This document shows positions 14,281-23,667 of a DNA stretch of 31,220 nucleotides, one piece after another. The notes beneath the pieces are model-generated. The model did not search any database. It was not told the DNA's origin and saw nothing but the letters and a program-made list of their open reading frames with translations. Every line of letters begins with the position of its first letter. The stretch's first letter is position 1. This DNA comes from CAYWNA01 sp964459305 (GTDB lineage Bacteria; Planctomycetota; Planctomycetia; Pirellulales; Pirellulaceae): positions 1-31,220 of the forward strand of contig CAYWNA010000156.1 of assembly GCA_964459305.1 (NCBI GenBank), written 5' to 3'. The position numbers were made by a program, and so were the translations under genes.

Positions 14281-15783
14281 GTGATATCGAAAAATGACTT
14301 CAAAAGAAACGGAGACCAGCGTGAAGACGTCGCCAGGCTTTCACGCTACTGTTCCACGACCTTCCCACTGTTAGTTGCATTGATCGCCGTCTCCGGCACC
14401 ATCCAGGCAAGCGATTCGGCAAACAAGCCGACTCACGGCAAGACCAACTTACTGTTCGTGCTGATGGACGACCTAGGTTGGAAGGATCTAAGCTGTTACG
14501 GCAGCCCGTTCATCGAAACGCCGGTGGCCGACGGACTGGCTCGTCAGGGCATGCGTTTCACCGACGCGTACTCGGCCGCACCGGTTTGCTCGCCCACTCG
14601 CGCCAGTCTACTGACCGGGCAGTACCCGGGACGAATCGGCATGTACGAGGTGATCGGTGTCAGAGATCGACCCTATGCAAAGCTCACCTCTCCGCCACTC
14701 GTCAAGGAACTGCCGGAATCGACCGATACCTTTGCCGAGATCCTCAATCGACAAGGTTACGTCTGCGGACTGTTCGGGAAATGGCACGCCGGACGCACTC
14801 CGCAGGAGGAAGGGTTCTGTCACGCGCTCCACCAATTGGATGATCCGGACCTTGTCGCGTTGGCCGAGCGCAGTCCCCACAAGCGTATTGGCCATATCAC
14901 GGCCCAAGCGATTCGTTTCTTACGAGACCAACGTGAGCGGCCCTTCGTACTGTGCGTGAACCATTATGCGGTCCACGCTCCGCTGGAAGCTCGCGAGGAA
15001 CTGATCGCCAAATACAAGGCAAAGCTCCGACGAACCGGGGTCACCAATATCCACCCAGCTTACGCCGCGATGACCGAAATGGGCGACGAGTCGCTGGGGC
15101 AGGTGTTGGCTGAACTTGAACGACTGGGCCTGTCGGAAAACACCGTCGTCATTTTCGCGTCGGACAACGGCGGTTTGATCGAGGACATGTACCTGCCGGA
15201 ACCCACGCCGCTGGCAGGCAGCTTGCTCCCGCTGCGCTCGCAGAAAGGCGACCTGTACGAGGGCGGCATCCGCATTCCACTGATCGTGCGCTGGCCCGGA
15301 GTCGTCGAACAAGACAGCCTTTGCCAGGTGCCGGTTACCAGTTGCGATCTGTTCGCCACGATCCTAGATATCGCCGGTGCCGACGGGCCGGCCGGTCAGC
15401 CGGTGGACGGCCTGAGCCTTGTGCCGCTGTTGCGTCAGAATGGCCAGCTCAATCGCCAGGCCCTATACTGGCACTTTCCCACCTCGATGTGGAGTCGCTG
15501 GCCGGGAGGCGCGATTCGCAAAGGCAACTACAAGTTGATCGAATTCTATGAGGACGACCACGTCGAGCTGTACGACCTGGCCGCGGACATCGGCGAGACG
15601 ATCGACCTGGCAACCGCGTATCCCGATCTGGCCGCGGAACTCCGTAACGGACTGCATCGTTGGCGCGAGTCGGTCGGGGCGCAAATGCCCACACCCAACC
15701 CAGAGTACGATCCCACACGCGCTCACGAGATGGCCGACCTTCCTTGGTTCAGAAAACCTCAACCGAAGAAGAAAAGCGACTAA
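14281..15783 (+). CDS. Secreted sulfatase, first gene of a sulfatase/GH78-like pair
   Basis: Formylglycine sulfatase of 500 aa. The motif is C103-S-P-T-R107, followed by ASLLTGQ. The metal pair is D63-D64 in FVLMDDLGWKDLSCYG. GLFGKWHAG and FASDNGG are further conserved blocks. The start is GTG 14281, with GGGA 7 nt upstream. The 28 polar residues before the hydrophobic signal segment (FPLLVALIAVSGTIQAS) are unusually long, so the start is not certain, but I see no better in-frame one. A long hairpin element lies just upstream and may affect expression. The next gene begins 3 nt after this stop, so the two are almost surely co-expressed. That points to desulfation of a rhamnose-containing glycan, which is inference. 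Confidence 0.94.
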   Translation: MISKNDFKRNGDQREDVARLSRYCSTTFPLLVALIAVSGTIQASDSANKPTHGKTNLLFVLMDDLGWKDLSCYGSPFIETPVADGLARQGMRFTDAYSAAPVCSPTRASLLTGQYPGRIGMYEVIGVRDRPYAKLTSPPLVKELPESTDTFAEILNRQGYVCGLFGKWHAGRTPQEEGFCHALHQLDDPDLVALAERSPHKRIGHITAQAIRFLRDQRERPFVLCVNHYAVHAPLEAREELIAKYKAKLRRTGVTNIHPAYAAMTEMGDESLGQVLAELERLGLSENTVVIFASDNGGLIEDMYLPEPTPLAGSLLPLRSQKGDLYEGGIRIPLIVRWPGVVEQDSLCQVPVTSCDLFATILDIAGADGPAGQPVDGLSLVPLLRQNGQLNRQALYWHFPTSMWSRWPGGAIRKGNYKLIEFYEDDHVELYDLAADIGETIDLATAYPDLAAELRNGLHRWRESVGAQMPTPNPEYDPTRAHEMADLPWFRKPQPKKKSD

Positions 15784-15786
15784 GTC

Positions 15787-18510
15787 ATGCAACGCGTTAC
15801 AACTCGCCTCGACCGGGGCAGCAATATACTGGCCCAGGGTAGAGCACCGCGGTGTCATCCGCGGAACGCGGCCCTGAGTAAGAGACTTCTCGCGATACTG
15901 CTCTCAGTCACGATCGGCCACGCGAGCGTCGCTGCCGAGATGGAAATTCGTCCGGGTGTGACCGGGGTCTGGTGTGGCATGGGCAATCACATGTCGCCAT
16001 CCTTCCCGTGGCAGGCGCAGTGGATCTGGATGCCGGACGATCTCGAATCGGATATGATGCTCGCCCGCCGATCCTTCGAACTGCCCGAGCGACCGGAAAA
16101 TGCCTGGCTGCGTATCACGGCAACGTCGCAATATCAGCTCTACGTCAACGGCCGATTCGTTTGCCGCGGTCCAGCACGCTGTGCGCCGCATCATCAATCA
16201 TTCGACGTGCTGGAAATTTCTGGGCTGCTTCATCGGGGCAAGAACTCGCTGGCCGTCCGCGTCCACCTTCAACAGGGAGTTCTCTCCTACCATCACGACG
16301 GGCGTCCTGGTCTATTGGCACAACTGGACTTGTCGTCACGCGATCAAGACTCCTCCATCGTGACCAATTCGCGTTGGAAGGTTCACTCCGACCCCGCGTG
16401 GGATAACGCGGCGCCGTGTATCAGCCGCTTCCATCTGGAAGTATGCGACCGAGTCGACATGCGACGACAGATCAAAGGATGGCCCGATGCCGAGTTCGAC
16501 GACGGCGAGTGGCAAGCCGCACAGCCTTTGAAACGCAACGTGGGATGGCCATTGCCTGCCAAGAACGCGCGACCACAAGCCTTGACACCGCCATGGACGT
16601 CGCTGGTTCCACGGGACATCCCGTACCTCCGTGAGACAAACGCGCCGGCGGTCGATCTGATCGAGGCTTCCACAATTGGGGGCGCTCGGCGTGGTACTAC
16701 GAAATCCGATGGCGGCCAGGACGAATGGCCGGCGGGACACAGCTTCGTTCTGTCCAAGCAAGTCGACGCCCAAAGCGTCAGCGGGCAACGCGACTATCGA
16801 GAGAACCAAGGCCCGCTGGTCCTTCCCGCCTCGGAAGCAGATGCCTACCGCTTTCTGTTGTTCGATTTCGGCGAGGTTTTCAATGCCAGGCCGCAGTTGG
16901 ATATCCAGGGACCAGCCGGAACCGTTGTGAACGTGCTGTGTGCTCCGTACATGGTCGACGATCGGTTCGCGGCCAAGATCGTGGATTCTGATCTGATCGA
17001 TCGCGTCGTGCTCTCGGGTCGGCGCGACACGTGGGAAGCCGTCTACTTCAAGCCAACTCGTTACCTGGGAATCGTCAGCCGCAGCTCGGAGAATCCTATC
17101 AAGATCTATCGAGCCGGCGTGAGCCGTATCGAGTACCCGTTCGAAACGAAAGGAAGCTTTCAATCGCCGGGCCGGCCATGGCTGCAGCGTTGCTGGCAGG
17201 CGGCAGCCAAAACGATCCGAGTCTGTACCACCGATGCGTACACCGACAACTACCGAGAGCGCCGGCAATACGCGCAGACCGGATATTACGCTGCGTTGGG
17301 CAATTACGCGGTTTTCGGAGATACCGAACTTCAGCGTCGCTACCTAAGGCAGATCGCCGACGAACAACAGGCCAGTGGATTGATGCCTGCCTACGCGCCG
17401 CTAACCGCCGACGACTACATGGTCATCCTAGATTCCAACTGCTTCTGGGTGCGGAGCCTGCACAACTATCTGCTCTATTCGGGCGACACGGAGGGCACGC
17501 TGGAACTACTGCCAACCGCCGAGCGGTTGTTGAAATTGCTGCACGGATACACGGATTCCCATGGTCTGCTGAACAACCCGCCTTACGCGTATTGGCTGGA
17601 TCACGCGATTAACGATCGACGCGGCGCTAACTTCTGCTTGAACGGCCACTACCTCGGCTCGCTGGAAGATTATGCAGAGGTGCTCGATTGGCTGAATCGA
17701 CCCGATGCGAAAGCGTATCGCGACCGCGCCGAACGACTGCGTCAATCGCTACGCACGCACTTCTGGGATCCTCAGCGACAGCTTTTCGCGGATGCGTCGG
17801 TCGACGGCCAGCGTTCCGAGCTTTTCAGCGAACACGCCAACGCCATGGCCTTGGCGATGAACGTTGCGACATCCGAGCAAGCAGCAGCAATTGCACAGAA
17901 GCTGATCGCCCAGGACGGGCACGACTTTATTCGCCGGGCGTCCGGGATGACGGTGGTTACCCCGGCGATGTCGTACTTTCTGCACCTCGGGCTGTGCCGG
18001 CATGGATACGTGGAAGACTCGCTCAGGATGCTCCGCGAACGTTTTGATCGGATGCTGCAGCCGGATACCAATGAGACCCTCTGGGAAGAATGGTGGCTGG
18101 ACGCCACCGGCCGCAACGGGAAGTTATCCACGGGCCGAACGCGCAGCGACGCACAAACCGAGAGCGCCTTTCCGCCCGCATTGTTCACCGAGTACGTCCT
18201 CGGAATCCGACCAACGCAACCCGGTCTGAAGGAAGTCGAGTTATTCCGTTCGCCGTCTGGAGTCCGTCACGTGGAAGGAACGTTCCCGGCACCCATGGGA
18301 TCACTTGCCGTTCGCTGGACCTTGGACGACTCCGGCAGCGGTGAATTGACGGTTGACGTTCCCGGAACGATGCAAGTGCAACTGAACCTGGCGAGTCTGG
18401 GCCATTCGGCGGAGAACCCAGTTGTCGTCGATGGCCGCCGCCTGGAAAACGCTGCGTTAACTGAGGGCTACCACCTGCTTACGCGAGGACGTCACCAAGT
18501 GCGGTTCTGA
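15787..18510 (+). CDS. Secreted GH78-like (alpha-L-rhamnosidase family) protein
   Basis: 907-aa protein with the domain order of bacterial GH78 enzymes: an N-terminal sandwich (about 70-200; QWIWMPDDLESDMMLARRSFELP, YQLYVNGRFVCRGPAR), further beta domains to about 450, an (alpha/alpha)6 barrel (about 460-800; LDSNCFWVRSLHNYLLYSGDT, DHAINDRRGANFCLNGHY) and a C-terminal beta domain with GIRPTQPGLKEVEL. The catalytic region reads TDAYTDNYRERRQYAQT (482-498); Glu491 is a candidate general acid, and TNETLWEEWW (761-770) holds the second acidic residue. The segment differs from the D-x-P-x-R-E/D-E/R form I expect, with Thr where Asp is usual, so the sugar specificity may not be rhamnose. ATG 15787 lies 3 nt after the sulfatase stop with weak SD. 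The signal peptide (LLAILLSVTIGHASVAA) begins 30 residues in. Confidence 0.82.
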   Translation: MQRVTTRLDRGSNILAQGRAPRCHPRNAALSKRLLAILLSVTIGHASVAAEMEIRPGVTGVWCGMGNHMSPSFPWQAQWIWMPDDLESDMMLARRSFELPERPENAWLRITATSQYQLYVNGRFVCRGPARCAPHHQSFDVLEISGLLHRGKNSLAVRVHLQQGVLSYHHDGRPGLLAQLDLSSRDQDSSIVTNSRWKVHSDPAWDNAAPCISRFHLEVCDRVDMRRQIKGWPDAEFDDGEWQAAQPLKRNVGWPLPAKNARPQALTPPWTSLVPRDIPYLRETNAPAVDLIEASTIGGARRGTTKSDGGQDEWPAGHSFVLSKQVDAQSVSGQRDYRENQGPLVLPASEADAYRFLLFDFGEVFNARPQLDIQGPAGTVVNVLCAPYMVDDRFAAKIVDSDLIDRVVLSGRRDTWEAVYFKPTRYLGIVSRSSENPIKIYRAGVSRIEYPFETKGSFQSPGRPWLQRCWQAAAKTIRVCTTDAYTDNYRERRQYAQTGYYAALGNYAVFGDTELQRRYLRQIADEQQASGLMPAYAPLTADDYMVILDSNCFWVRSLHNYLLYSGDTEGTLELLPTAERLLKLLHGYTDSHGLLNNPPYAYWLDHAINDRRGANFCLNGHYLGSLEDYAEVLDWLNRPDAKAYRDRAERLRQSLRTHFWDPQRQLFADASVDGQRSELFSEHANAMALAMNVATSEQAAAIAQKLIAQDGHDFIRRASGMTVVTPAMSYFLHLGLCRHGYVEDSLRMLRERFDRMLQPDTNETLWEEWWLDATGRNGKLSTGRTRSDAQTESAFPPALFTEYVLGIRPTQPGLKEVELFRSPSGVRHVEGTFPAPMGSLAVRWTLDDSGSGELTVDVPGTMQVQLNLASLGHSAENPVVVDGRRLENAALTEGYHLLTRGRHQVRF

Positions 18511-18563
18511 CCGTTCCGCAGCGTGGCCCGGAAGGGCGAAGCCTGCGAGCCCGCCCGCCCAAC

Positions 18564-20537
18564 TCAATCGACCTTCGAAACTCGGACCGTCCAGGCATCA
18601 CGTGATGTGGCCGCATGTGCTTTCAGGAGGACGCGTCGCATGCATGGACCCCACATCTCCGCAAGCTTCTCATCCTGCAACTCGACCGTCTCAATTTCCA
18701 CGTCGAGTCGCGGCGGCTCGTGACGGACAACTACGCTGGTCTTCGTATCGGGATGGCTGAATTTAAGTTGGCCTGCCCCGGCCAGCGAGACTTCGCATGG
18801 CGTCATCAGACTCTGAAAGATCTCAGCCGACTCTTTCTGTAACTCGAACGTGTCGGAGACCGTCACCGACTGCCTGCGATCCAGACGAATCCTCCGCACC
18901 CAAGAGGCGATTCCAGCTTCTTTCGGATATGCGGGGGCAATATTCATTTGGAGTTCAGCAAAGGCGTCGTCCTGCTCACAGCGCACGTCCCCTGCGGCGA
19001 ACTGACGACCCACGCCCTGCGTGCAGCCATTGACTGTGGGAAGGTTGTGGAAGGCGGATTGCATCGCCCAGATCTTATATCGATCGCGACTGAAAGTTTG
19101 CCGGGTGTATGTGGGCCGGCCCACGTCTATCAACACGGGCGCCCCGTCGACGTACACGACATAGTTTCCCACGTCGTTGTGATTGTGACTCTGCGCGTTG
19201 TGGCCTCCCCAACCGGCAACCAATAGACCAGCAGTCGTCCCCGCAGCATCACGCGCAACCATTAGCTGCATATCCTCGTCGCGCAGCCAGACGTCGCGCA
19301 GCAACGGTGCCGAAGGCGTTTCGCTCGACCTCAACTTGGCGAGGTTGAAAAGCGCGTGCAGCGGTCGGTTCATCGACCAAAAACCTCTTTTCGAACGCCC
19401 AAGCAGATTCCCGGTCATGTCAAACGTGGCCAGCGCCTGCATATTGGCATCGTCAATTCGCTGCCCGTAGCGATACACCAGATCTCGCGGGATGTTGATC
19501 TGGGCATCACAATCCCCCACGCACACGTACGCGTTTCCGGTAATATGCGTTCGATAGATATAGCGACCGATGTTCTTGACGACTTCGTCATCATAGGCAT
19601 CGAATCGACCGCCCGTTGCGACGTGCAGCAGTTCCAGGTTGTCGAACAGGCTCGCGCCGGCGCGGGTCCAGTAGCTGGGCCCCTCGTCGCAACTGCCATC
19701 TTCCGGGTAGGGCACGAAGAAGTTGTCCAGGCACCGCAGTGTTTTGTGGACGATTTCCACGCGTCGTTGTTCGTCTTGTTCCAACAGCAGCGTCGCTGCC
19801 AGCACGTTGGAATTGATCCACGGATTCCAGTTGTTGGGGCGTCTTCGGCTGCCAAAGCCCATCCAACCAAAGTTGTCTCGCTCCAGGTACGGCGTCAGAA
19901 TTCGCTCGTCGATCTCGCGACGGACGCGCTGGCAGACTAGCGGGGATGCCTGGTCGAGTTGTCCTTCAAGAAGGTAAACAACCCAAGCAAGTGACGATGC
20001 GGTCTCAGCCGAAAACAACGCCACGATCGGTTCGGTCGTGTCCGGCAGGCCGCTTCCCGCCTTTTGCGCGCTGATGTGGGCGGGCCACGTCCAAGATGAC
20101 TCTTCGCAAATCGCCCAGGCCACGTTCGCCAATGGGTCGAGGAAACGCCCTTTGCCTTCCACGCACTCGGCCAATGCCAGGCTATTCAGCAACTTGCGGC
20201 GTACCATCCATACGTCTTGATACCGGTTGCGATTGCCGACTCGGCGAAACTCCAGGTACAGCGTCGCCGGAAGAGGCGGGACATCGACTCCGGCGCACTC
20301 TTCTCCCAAGGCCACGAGCATCTCGCGCATGTCGTTGGGAAGCTGATCCCACGCCTCTCGCTGGTCAGCCTTCGGAAAGGGCTGCCACTGCGATAGCGGC
20401 ACGAGGATGCGCTCCAATTCGTCTTTGGGGCACCGCTCGGCAAGCGAGAAATTCTCAGCGAACGCGTCCGTGGATGCATTTGCCACGCAAACCAACGTCA
20501 GCAAACGGATAGCGTTAGAACGAATACTGCGTAACAT
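18564..20537 (-). CDS. Secreted heparinase II/III-family polysaccharide lyase-like protein
   Basis: 657-aa protein predicted to cleave uronic-acid polysaccharides by beta-elimination. I choose ATG 20537, with GGAAGG 8 nt upstream (20546-20551). An ATG two codons earlier is too close to that site. The signal peptide is about 1-27 (AIRLLTLVCVANASTDAFAE). The N-terminal (alpha/alpha) toroid carries NNWNPWINSN (235-244) and DEGPSYW (284-290, candidate catalytic Tyr289). The heparinase II/III-type beta domain carries SHNHNDVGNYVVYVDG with H451 and H453, then LIDVGRPTY. These blocks are those of heparinase II, alginate and hyaluronate-type lyases, so the substrate could be alginate-like or glycosaminoglycan-like. 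It is third in a leftward group after FG-GAP and DUF1080 genes, with a 108-nt gap. Confidence 0.88.
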   Translation of the reverse strand: MLRSIRSNAIRLLTLVCVANASTDAFAENFSLAERCPKDELERILVPLSQWQPFPKADQREAWDQLPNDMREMLVALGEECAGVDVPPLPATLYLEFRRVGNRNRYQDVWMVRRKLLNSLALAECVEGKGRFLDPLANVAWAICEESSWTWPAHISAQKAGSGLPDTTEPIVALFSAETASSLAWVVYLLEGQLDQASPLVCQRVRREIDERILTPYLERDNFGWMGFGSRRRPNNWNPWINSNVLAATLLLEQDEQRRVEIVHKTLRCLDNFFVPYPEDGSCDEGPSYWTRAGASLFDNLELLHVATGGRFDAYDDEVVKNIGRYIYRTHITGNAYVCVGDCDAQINIPRDLVYRYGQRIDDANMQALATFDMTGNLLGRSKRGFWSMNRPLHALFNLAKLRSSETPSAPLLRDVWLRDEDMQLMVARDAAGTTAGLLVAGWGGHNAQSHNHNDVGNYVVYVDGAPVLIDVGRPTYTRQTFSRDRYKIWAMQSAFHNLPTVNGCTQGVGRQFAAGDVRCEQDDAFAELQMNIAPAYPKEAGIASWVRRIRLDRRQSVTVSDTFELQKESAEIFQSLMTPCEVSLAGAGQLKFSHPDTKTSVVVRHEPPRLDVEIETVELQDEKLAEMWGPCMRRVLLKAHAATSRDAWTVRVSKVD

Positions 20538-20645
20538 TTCCATTTCCTTCCAAAGGTCGCATCGTTCAACCTGGGACGTACCAAGTCTGGGCTGAAGACC
20601 GCCGGTCGGGGTCCTCGACTCGCCCACATTCTGAAACGATGTCGG

Positions 20646-22124
20646 TCAATCATCTAACGGCTTGACGCGGATGTTCCGATACCACACGGGGCGCCCGTGG
20701 TCCTGCAACCCGATGTATCCACTGCGGTCGAAGTCCTTGATCGCCCGCGGGAACTTGTTTTTCGACCCGTCGGGGTTCTTGTTCGGCTCGGCCCACTCGT
20801 CCAGGTTCGCCTCGGTGACTTTCTTGCCGTTGACTTCGGCGGTGATGTTCGGCCCCTGGCAGGTCACTCGGTAGGTGTTCCACTGACCAGCGGGTTTAGC
20901 CGCGTTGGCCGTCGGCGCTTTCAGGTCGTAGATCGCGCCCACGGTGCCGCCGCGCGTGATGTTTTCGCGGCCAAATGAATTACTCACCTGTAATTCGAGG
21001 CCCGTGTAGACCGGGTCCTTCAGGTCCGAGGTGCGCAGAAACACACCGCTGTTGGCGCGTTCGGGTACCTTGAATTCAAGCTCCAGGATGAAGTCACCGT
21101 ATTGCTGCTTCGTCCAGAGGTAGTCGAGGTTGTGTTCCCGTCCGTCGAACTCGCGTTTCAGCGTGATCACACCGTCTTCGATCACCCACGAACGATCCTG
21201 GCCCATGGTCCATTGATCGAAGTTCGAACCGTCGAACAGCGTAATCCATTCGCCCGCGGACTCTTCGGAAGCGGTGGGTGCAATCGACTGGATGTACACG
21301 TTGCGGAACTGGATAAGGCTTGAAGCGGGAGACATCGCATCGTCTTCGACGGTCATTCCCCGTTTGCGCATCGCCGCGATCCGTTCGGGCGAGAGCGGCC
21401 CGCCGTGATGCTGGAAGCCGATGGGCCCTCGTTTCTCTTTGAGATTGGGCAGCTGGGCATTGTCGATTACTTTCAGTCCGTTGAGCACGATGGTGACGCG
21501 ATCGCCGACCACCCGGGCCATCATCCGGTTCCATTCTCCAACGGGCTTGTCGGCGTTGGCCTTTGGCACCCCCGCCGCGCGCTGCTCTGGTGTGGCGTTC
21601 TTGTTGTTGCGGACCATCCATAGCTCGCCCGATCCACACGTCCAGCACCACAGATTCGCTTGGTGGCCGGGACGGAAGAGAAGCCCCGAATCGGCGTTGG
21701 GCGTGGGAGTGACGATCCGCTCGCCATTCTCGTCGGTCTTGTACGACCCGTCGGGCAGAATGGTCGGCATGGAGTACAGCCCCGATGTGCGTTTGAATCG
21801 CCAGTCGAAGTAGAGCGTGTAATCGGCGTACTCGTCCTCGGTGAACAGGCTCTTATTGCCCTTGGCCTCGGAGGCGGCGTCGTAGTCGATTACGCCGTCG
21901 ACGACCTTCCAATGGCCGTTGTCGCCTTCGGGAACGTTCCAGCCGGCCAAGTCCTTGCCGTTGAACAACGACTTGTAGCCCTGGGCCTCGAGTTGCTCGG
22001 CCGTAGGCGTGTCGACCTTCTCGGCGTTGCAGGCTTTGGACTCGCCGCACGATCCGCAGTCGGCGCGTGCAGCGAGCGGCGCGAATGATGCGAGCAAGAT
22101 CAGTGGTAAGGTGACGCGTTTCAT
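20646..22124 (-). CDS. Secreted double-DUF1080 protein (3-keto-disaccharide hydrolase family)
   Basis: 492 aa from ATG 22124, with GAGGAG 6 nt upstream; an upstream extension of the frame is unsupported. The signal peptide is about 1-22. The mature N-terminus starts with C23-G-S-C26 and Cys32, a possible disulfide or metal site. Two DUF1080 jelly-roll domains follow. The first (about 47-290) reads LFNGKDLAGWNV, GHWKVVDGVID, NADSGLLFRPG and RGPIGFQHHG. The second (about 300-490) reads LFDGSNFDQWTM, SWVIEDGVITL, ANSGVFLRTS, GQWNTYRVTCQG, SGYIGLQDHG and VWYRNIRVKPL. Pfam names this fold 3-keto-disaccharide hydrolase, for enzymes that cleave 3-keto glycosides after oxidation. The second copy looks the more typical. 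The gene lies between an FG-GAP gene and the heparinase-like lyase. Confidence 0.92.
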   Translation of the reverse strand: MKRVTLPLILLASFAPLAARADCGSCGESKACNAEKVDTPTAEQLEAQGYKSLFNGKDLAGWNVPEGDNGHWKVVDGVIDYDAASEAKGNKSLFTEDEYADYTLYFDWRFKRTSGLYSMPTILPDGSYKTDENGERIVTPTPNADSGLLFRPGHQANLWCWTCGSGELWMVRNNKNATPEQRAAGVPKANADKPVGEWNRMMARVVGDRVTIVLNGLKVIDNAQLPNLKEKRGPIGFQHHGGPLSPERIAAMRKRGMTVEDDAMSPASSLIQFRNVYIQSIAPTASEESAGEWITLFDGSNFDQWTMGQDRSWVIEDGVITLKREFDGREHNLDYLWTKQQYGDFILELEFKVPERANSGVFLRTSDLKDPVYTGLELQVSNSFGRENITRGGTVGAIYDLKAPTANAAKPAGQWNTYRVTCQGPNITAEVNGKKVTEANLDEWAEPNKNPDGSKNKFPRAIKDFDRSGYIGLQDHGRPVWYRNIRVKPLDD

Positions 22125-22191
22125 GGTGACTCCTCGTGTTTGGGATCTCGATACAGATGTTCGCAGCAGCACACAGTCTACGGGAACGTCT

Positions 22192-23622
22192 CTACTTACC
22201 CCGTGTGCTGGTCGGTTTCTTCGGCGATGGACCATCGCCGTGGATCTTCAGTGGGATGTCCGCTGGACGCGGCGGTAACGGCATTCCACCCCACGACTCC
22301 CATGTTGGGTAGTTGTCCTCGTGCGGCAGGCGATGCTTGGGCCTATCGCGCGGGGGCTCGCCACGATGATAGAACACATAAAGCCCGCCCTTGCCACAGA
22401 TCACGGCGTCGTTACGCCCGTCGGCGTCCATGTCCTTGATGTGCACCTTCATGCCGACCGCGGGGACGAAGTTGGGCGGCGGGTTTCGTTTTGTCTCATC
22501 GTCATCCAGCTTTGGCAAGTGATTGAACGCCAGGATGTGGCGATTCAACTTGCCTCCATTCATGTCGTACCAGAACACGAAGATCGGCTCGTAACACGAC
22601 ACGTCGCGGCCGTGGTGTGCGAACAGCCGCTTACCGGTCAGCAGATCCGGCTTACCGTCGCCGTCCAGGTCGCCCAACGCCATCGTATGGAATTGTCCGT
22701 ACTCCGTGTCGGCCCAATGCTGCACGAACGTGCGCGAGCCATCGGCCGACTTCTTCTGCTCCAACCACGCGAGTCCGTAGTTGTGTGCCGATCCGGAGAT
22801 GATGTCATTGAGCCCATCCGTGTTGACATCGAAGACGAGCATCGGGTGCGATGCGGCGCCGGAGCCGCCGCGGTCCGGGTGCAGTTTGGCAAAGTGGTAG
22901 TCGGCGCGGAATTCCCAGTCGTCGTCGGCCGGGTCCGGCGGGCACTCCCACCACCCGCTGGGCGTGACGATGTCCATGCGGTCGTCGCCGTTGATGTCGC
23001 CCAAGCCATTGCCGTGCCCTTCGCCCTTCGTGCCGATGACGTGCTCGACGAACCACGGGGCCTTGTCCGTGTGCTCCAGCCACGTCATGCCCTGGCCCGG
23101 CTGGAGCGACCAATGGTTGCAGAGAATGTCTTGATCGCCGTCGCCATCAATGTCGCCGTGAATCACGCCTTCCATTGATCGGGCGGAGTGGATGCGATGC
23201 GACTTCCACTTCACGCCCTTCTTGCCGGGGTTTTCGTACCAGAACGCGCCCTTATCGCGCATCCACCCGGAGGACACGACGTCGGGCCGGCCATCGAAGT
23301 TCACGTCCATGGTGAACTCGGAGTTATTCTCGGTCTCCGGGCCGTTGATCCGTGAGCCGTCTCGGAAGTCGGTGTGCTTGATCCAGTCGGGGGCCTCGTA
23401 CCAGTTGCGGCCTGCGGCGATGTCCAGATCGCCGTCGCCGTCGAAGTCGGCCACCGAGCAACACTCGCTGAACGGGCCGTACCAATACGTGTGATTCGGC
23501 GGGTCGTGCTCGGGTCCGTCGATCTTCACGGGGACAAAGATCGGCTTACCAGCTTGTCCCGTAGCCATCGCGATCCCGGAAATCGTCAGGGCGGCCGTCC
23601 ACAGTATCATGGTTCGATTCAT
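22192..23622 (-). CDS. Secreted FG-GAP/VCBS repeat protein
   Basis: 476-aa protein starting at ATG 23622 behind a GGGAGAG site. Signal peptide about 1-22 (MILWTAALTISGIAMATG). It has about seven blades, each with an Asp-rich loop: DFDGDGDLDIA, DVNFDGRPDVV, DIDGDGDQDIL, DINGDDRMDIV, DVNTDGLNDII, DLDGDGKPDLL and DMDADGRNDAV. Between loops come aromatic strands such as WYENPG and WLEHTDKAPWFVEHVIG. The family is a calcium-binding propeller, probably extracellular. It opens a leftward group with the DUF1080 and heparinase-like genes (gaps 67 and 108 nt), so it may bind the glycan those enzymes act on. The Pro-rich tail after the last blade is unremarkable. Confidence 0.9.
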   Translation of the reverse strand: MNRTMILWTAALTISGIAMATGQAGKPIFVPVKIDGPEHDPPNHTYWYGPFSECCSVADFDGDGDLDIAAGRNWYEAPDWIKHTDFRDGSRINGPETENNSEFTMDVNFDGRPDVVSSGWMRDKGAFWYENPGKKGVKWKSHRIHSARSMEGVIHGDIDGDGDQDILCNHWSLQPGQGMTWLEHTDKAPWFVEHVIGTKGEGHGNGLGDINGDDRMDIVTPSGWWECPPDPADDDWEFRADYHFAKLHPDRGGSGAASHPMLVFDVNTDGLNDIISGSAHNYGLAWLEQKKSADGSRTFVQHWADTEYGQFHTMALGDLDGDGKPDLLTGKRLFAHHGRDVSCYEPIFVFWYDMNGGKLNRHILAFNHLPKLDDDETKRNPPPNFVPAVGMKVHIKDMDADGRNDAVICGKGGLYVFYHRGEPPRDRPKHRLPHEDNYPTWESWGGMPLPPRPADIPLKIHGDGPSPKKPTSTRGK

Positions 23623-23667
23623 ACTCGCTCTCCCATGTCAATATGATTGTCCTAGTGGTTGATGCTT

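Noticed and set aside
14293..14346. An alternative start for the sulfatase at a GTG after GGAGA (14321)
   Set aside because: That GTG is in a different frame from the sulfatase and reaches a stop after about 16 codons. Using it would need a frameshift for which there is no other evidence.
18524..18535. A GCCC-GGAA-GGGC type hairpin between the convergent GH78-like and heparinase-like genes
   Set aside because: Only four pairs and no T-run. It is too weak to call a terminator.
20597..20607. A lone GACC-GCC-GGTC hairpin upstream of the heparinase-like gene
   Set aside because: It resembles one half of a REP unit, but no partner arm is nearby and an 11-nt match is expected by chance in GC-rich DNA.
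22321..23178. A 285-codon plus-strand frame over the FG-GAP gene
   Set aside because: It is valine- and arginine-rich with a periodicity that mirrors the Asp-rich repeats on the other strand; the FG-GAP reading explains the sequence.
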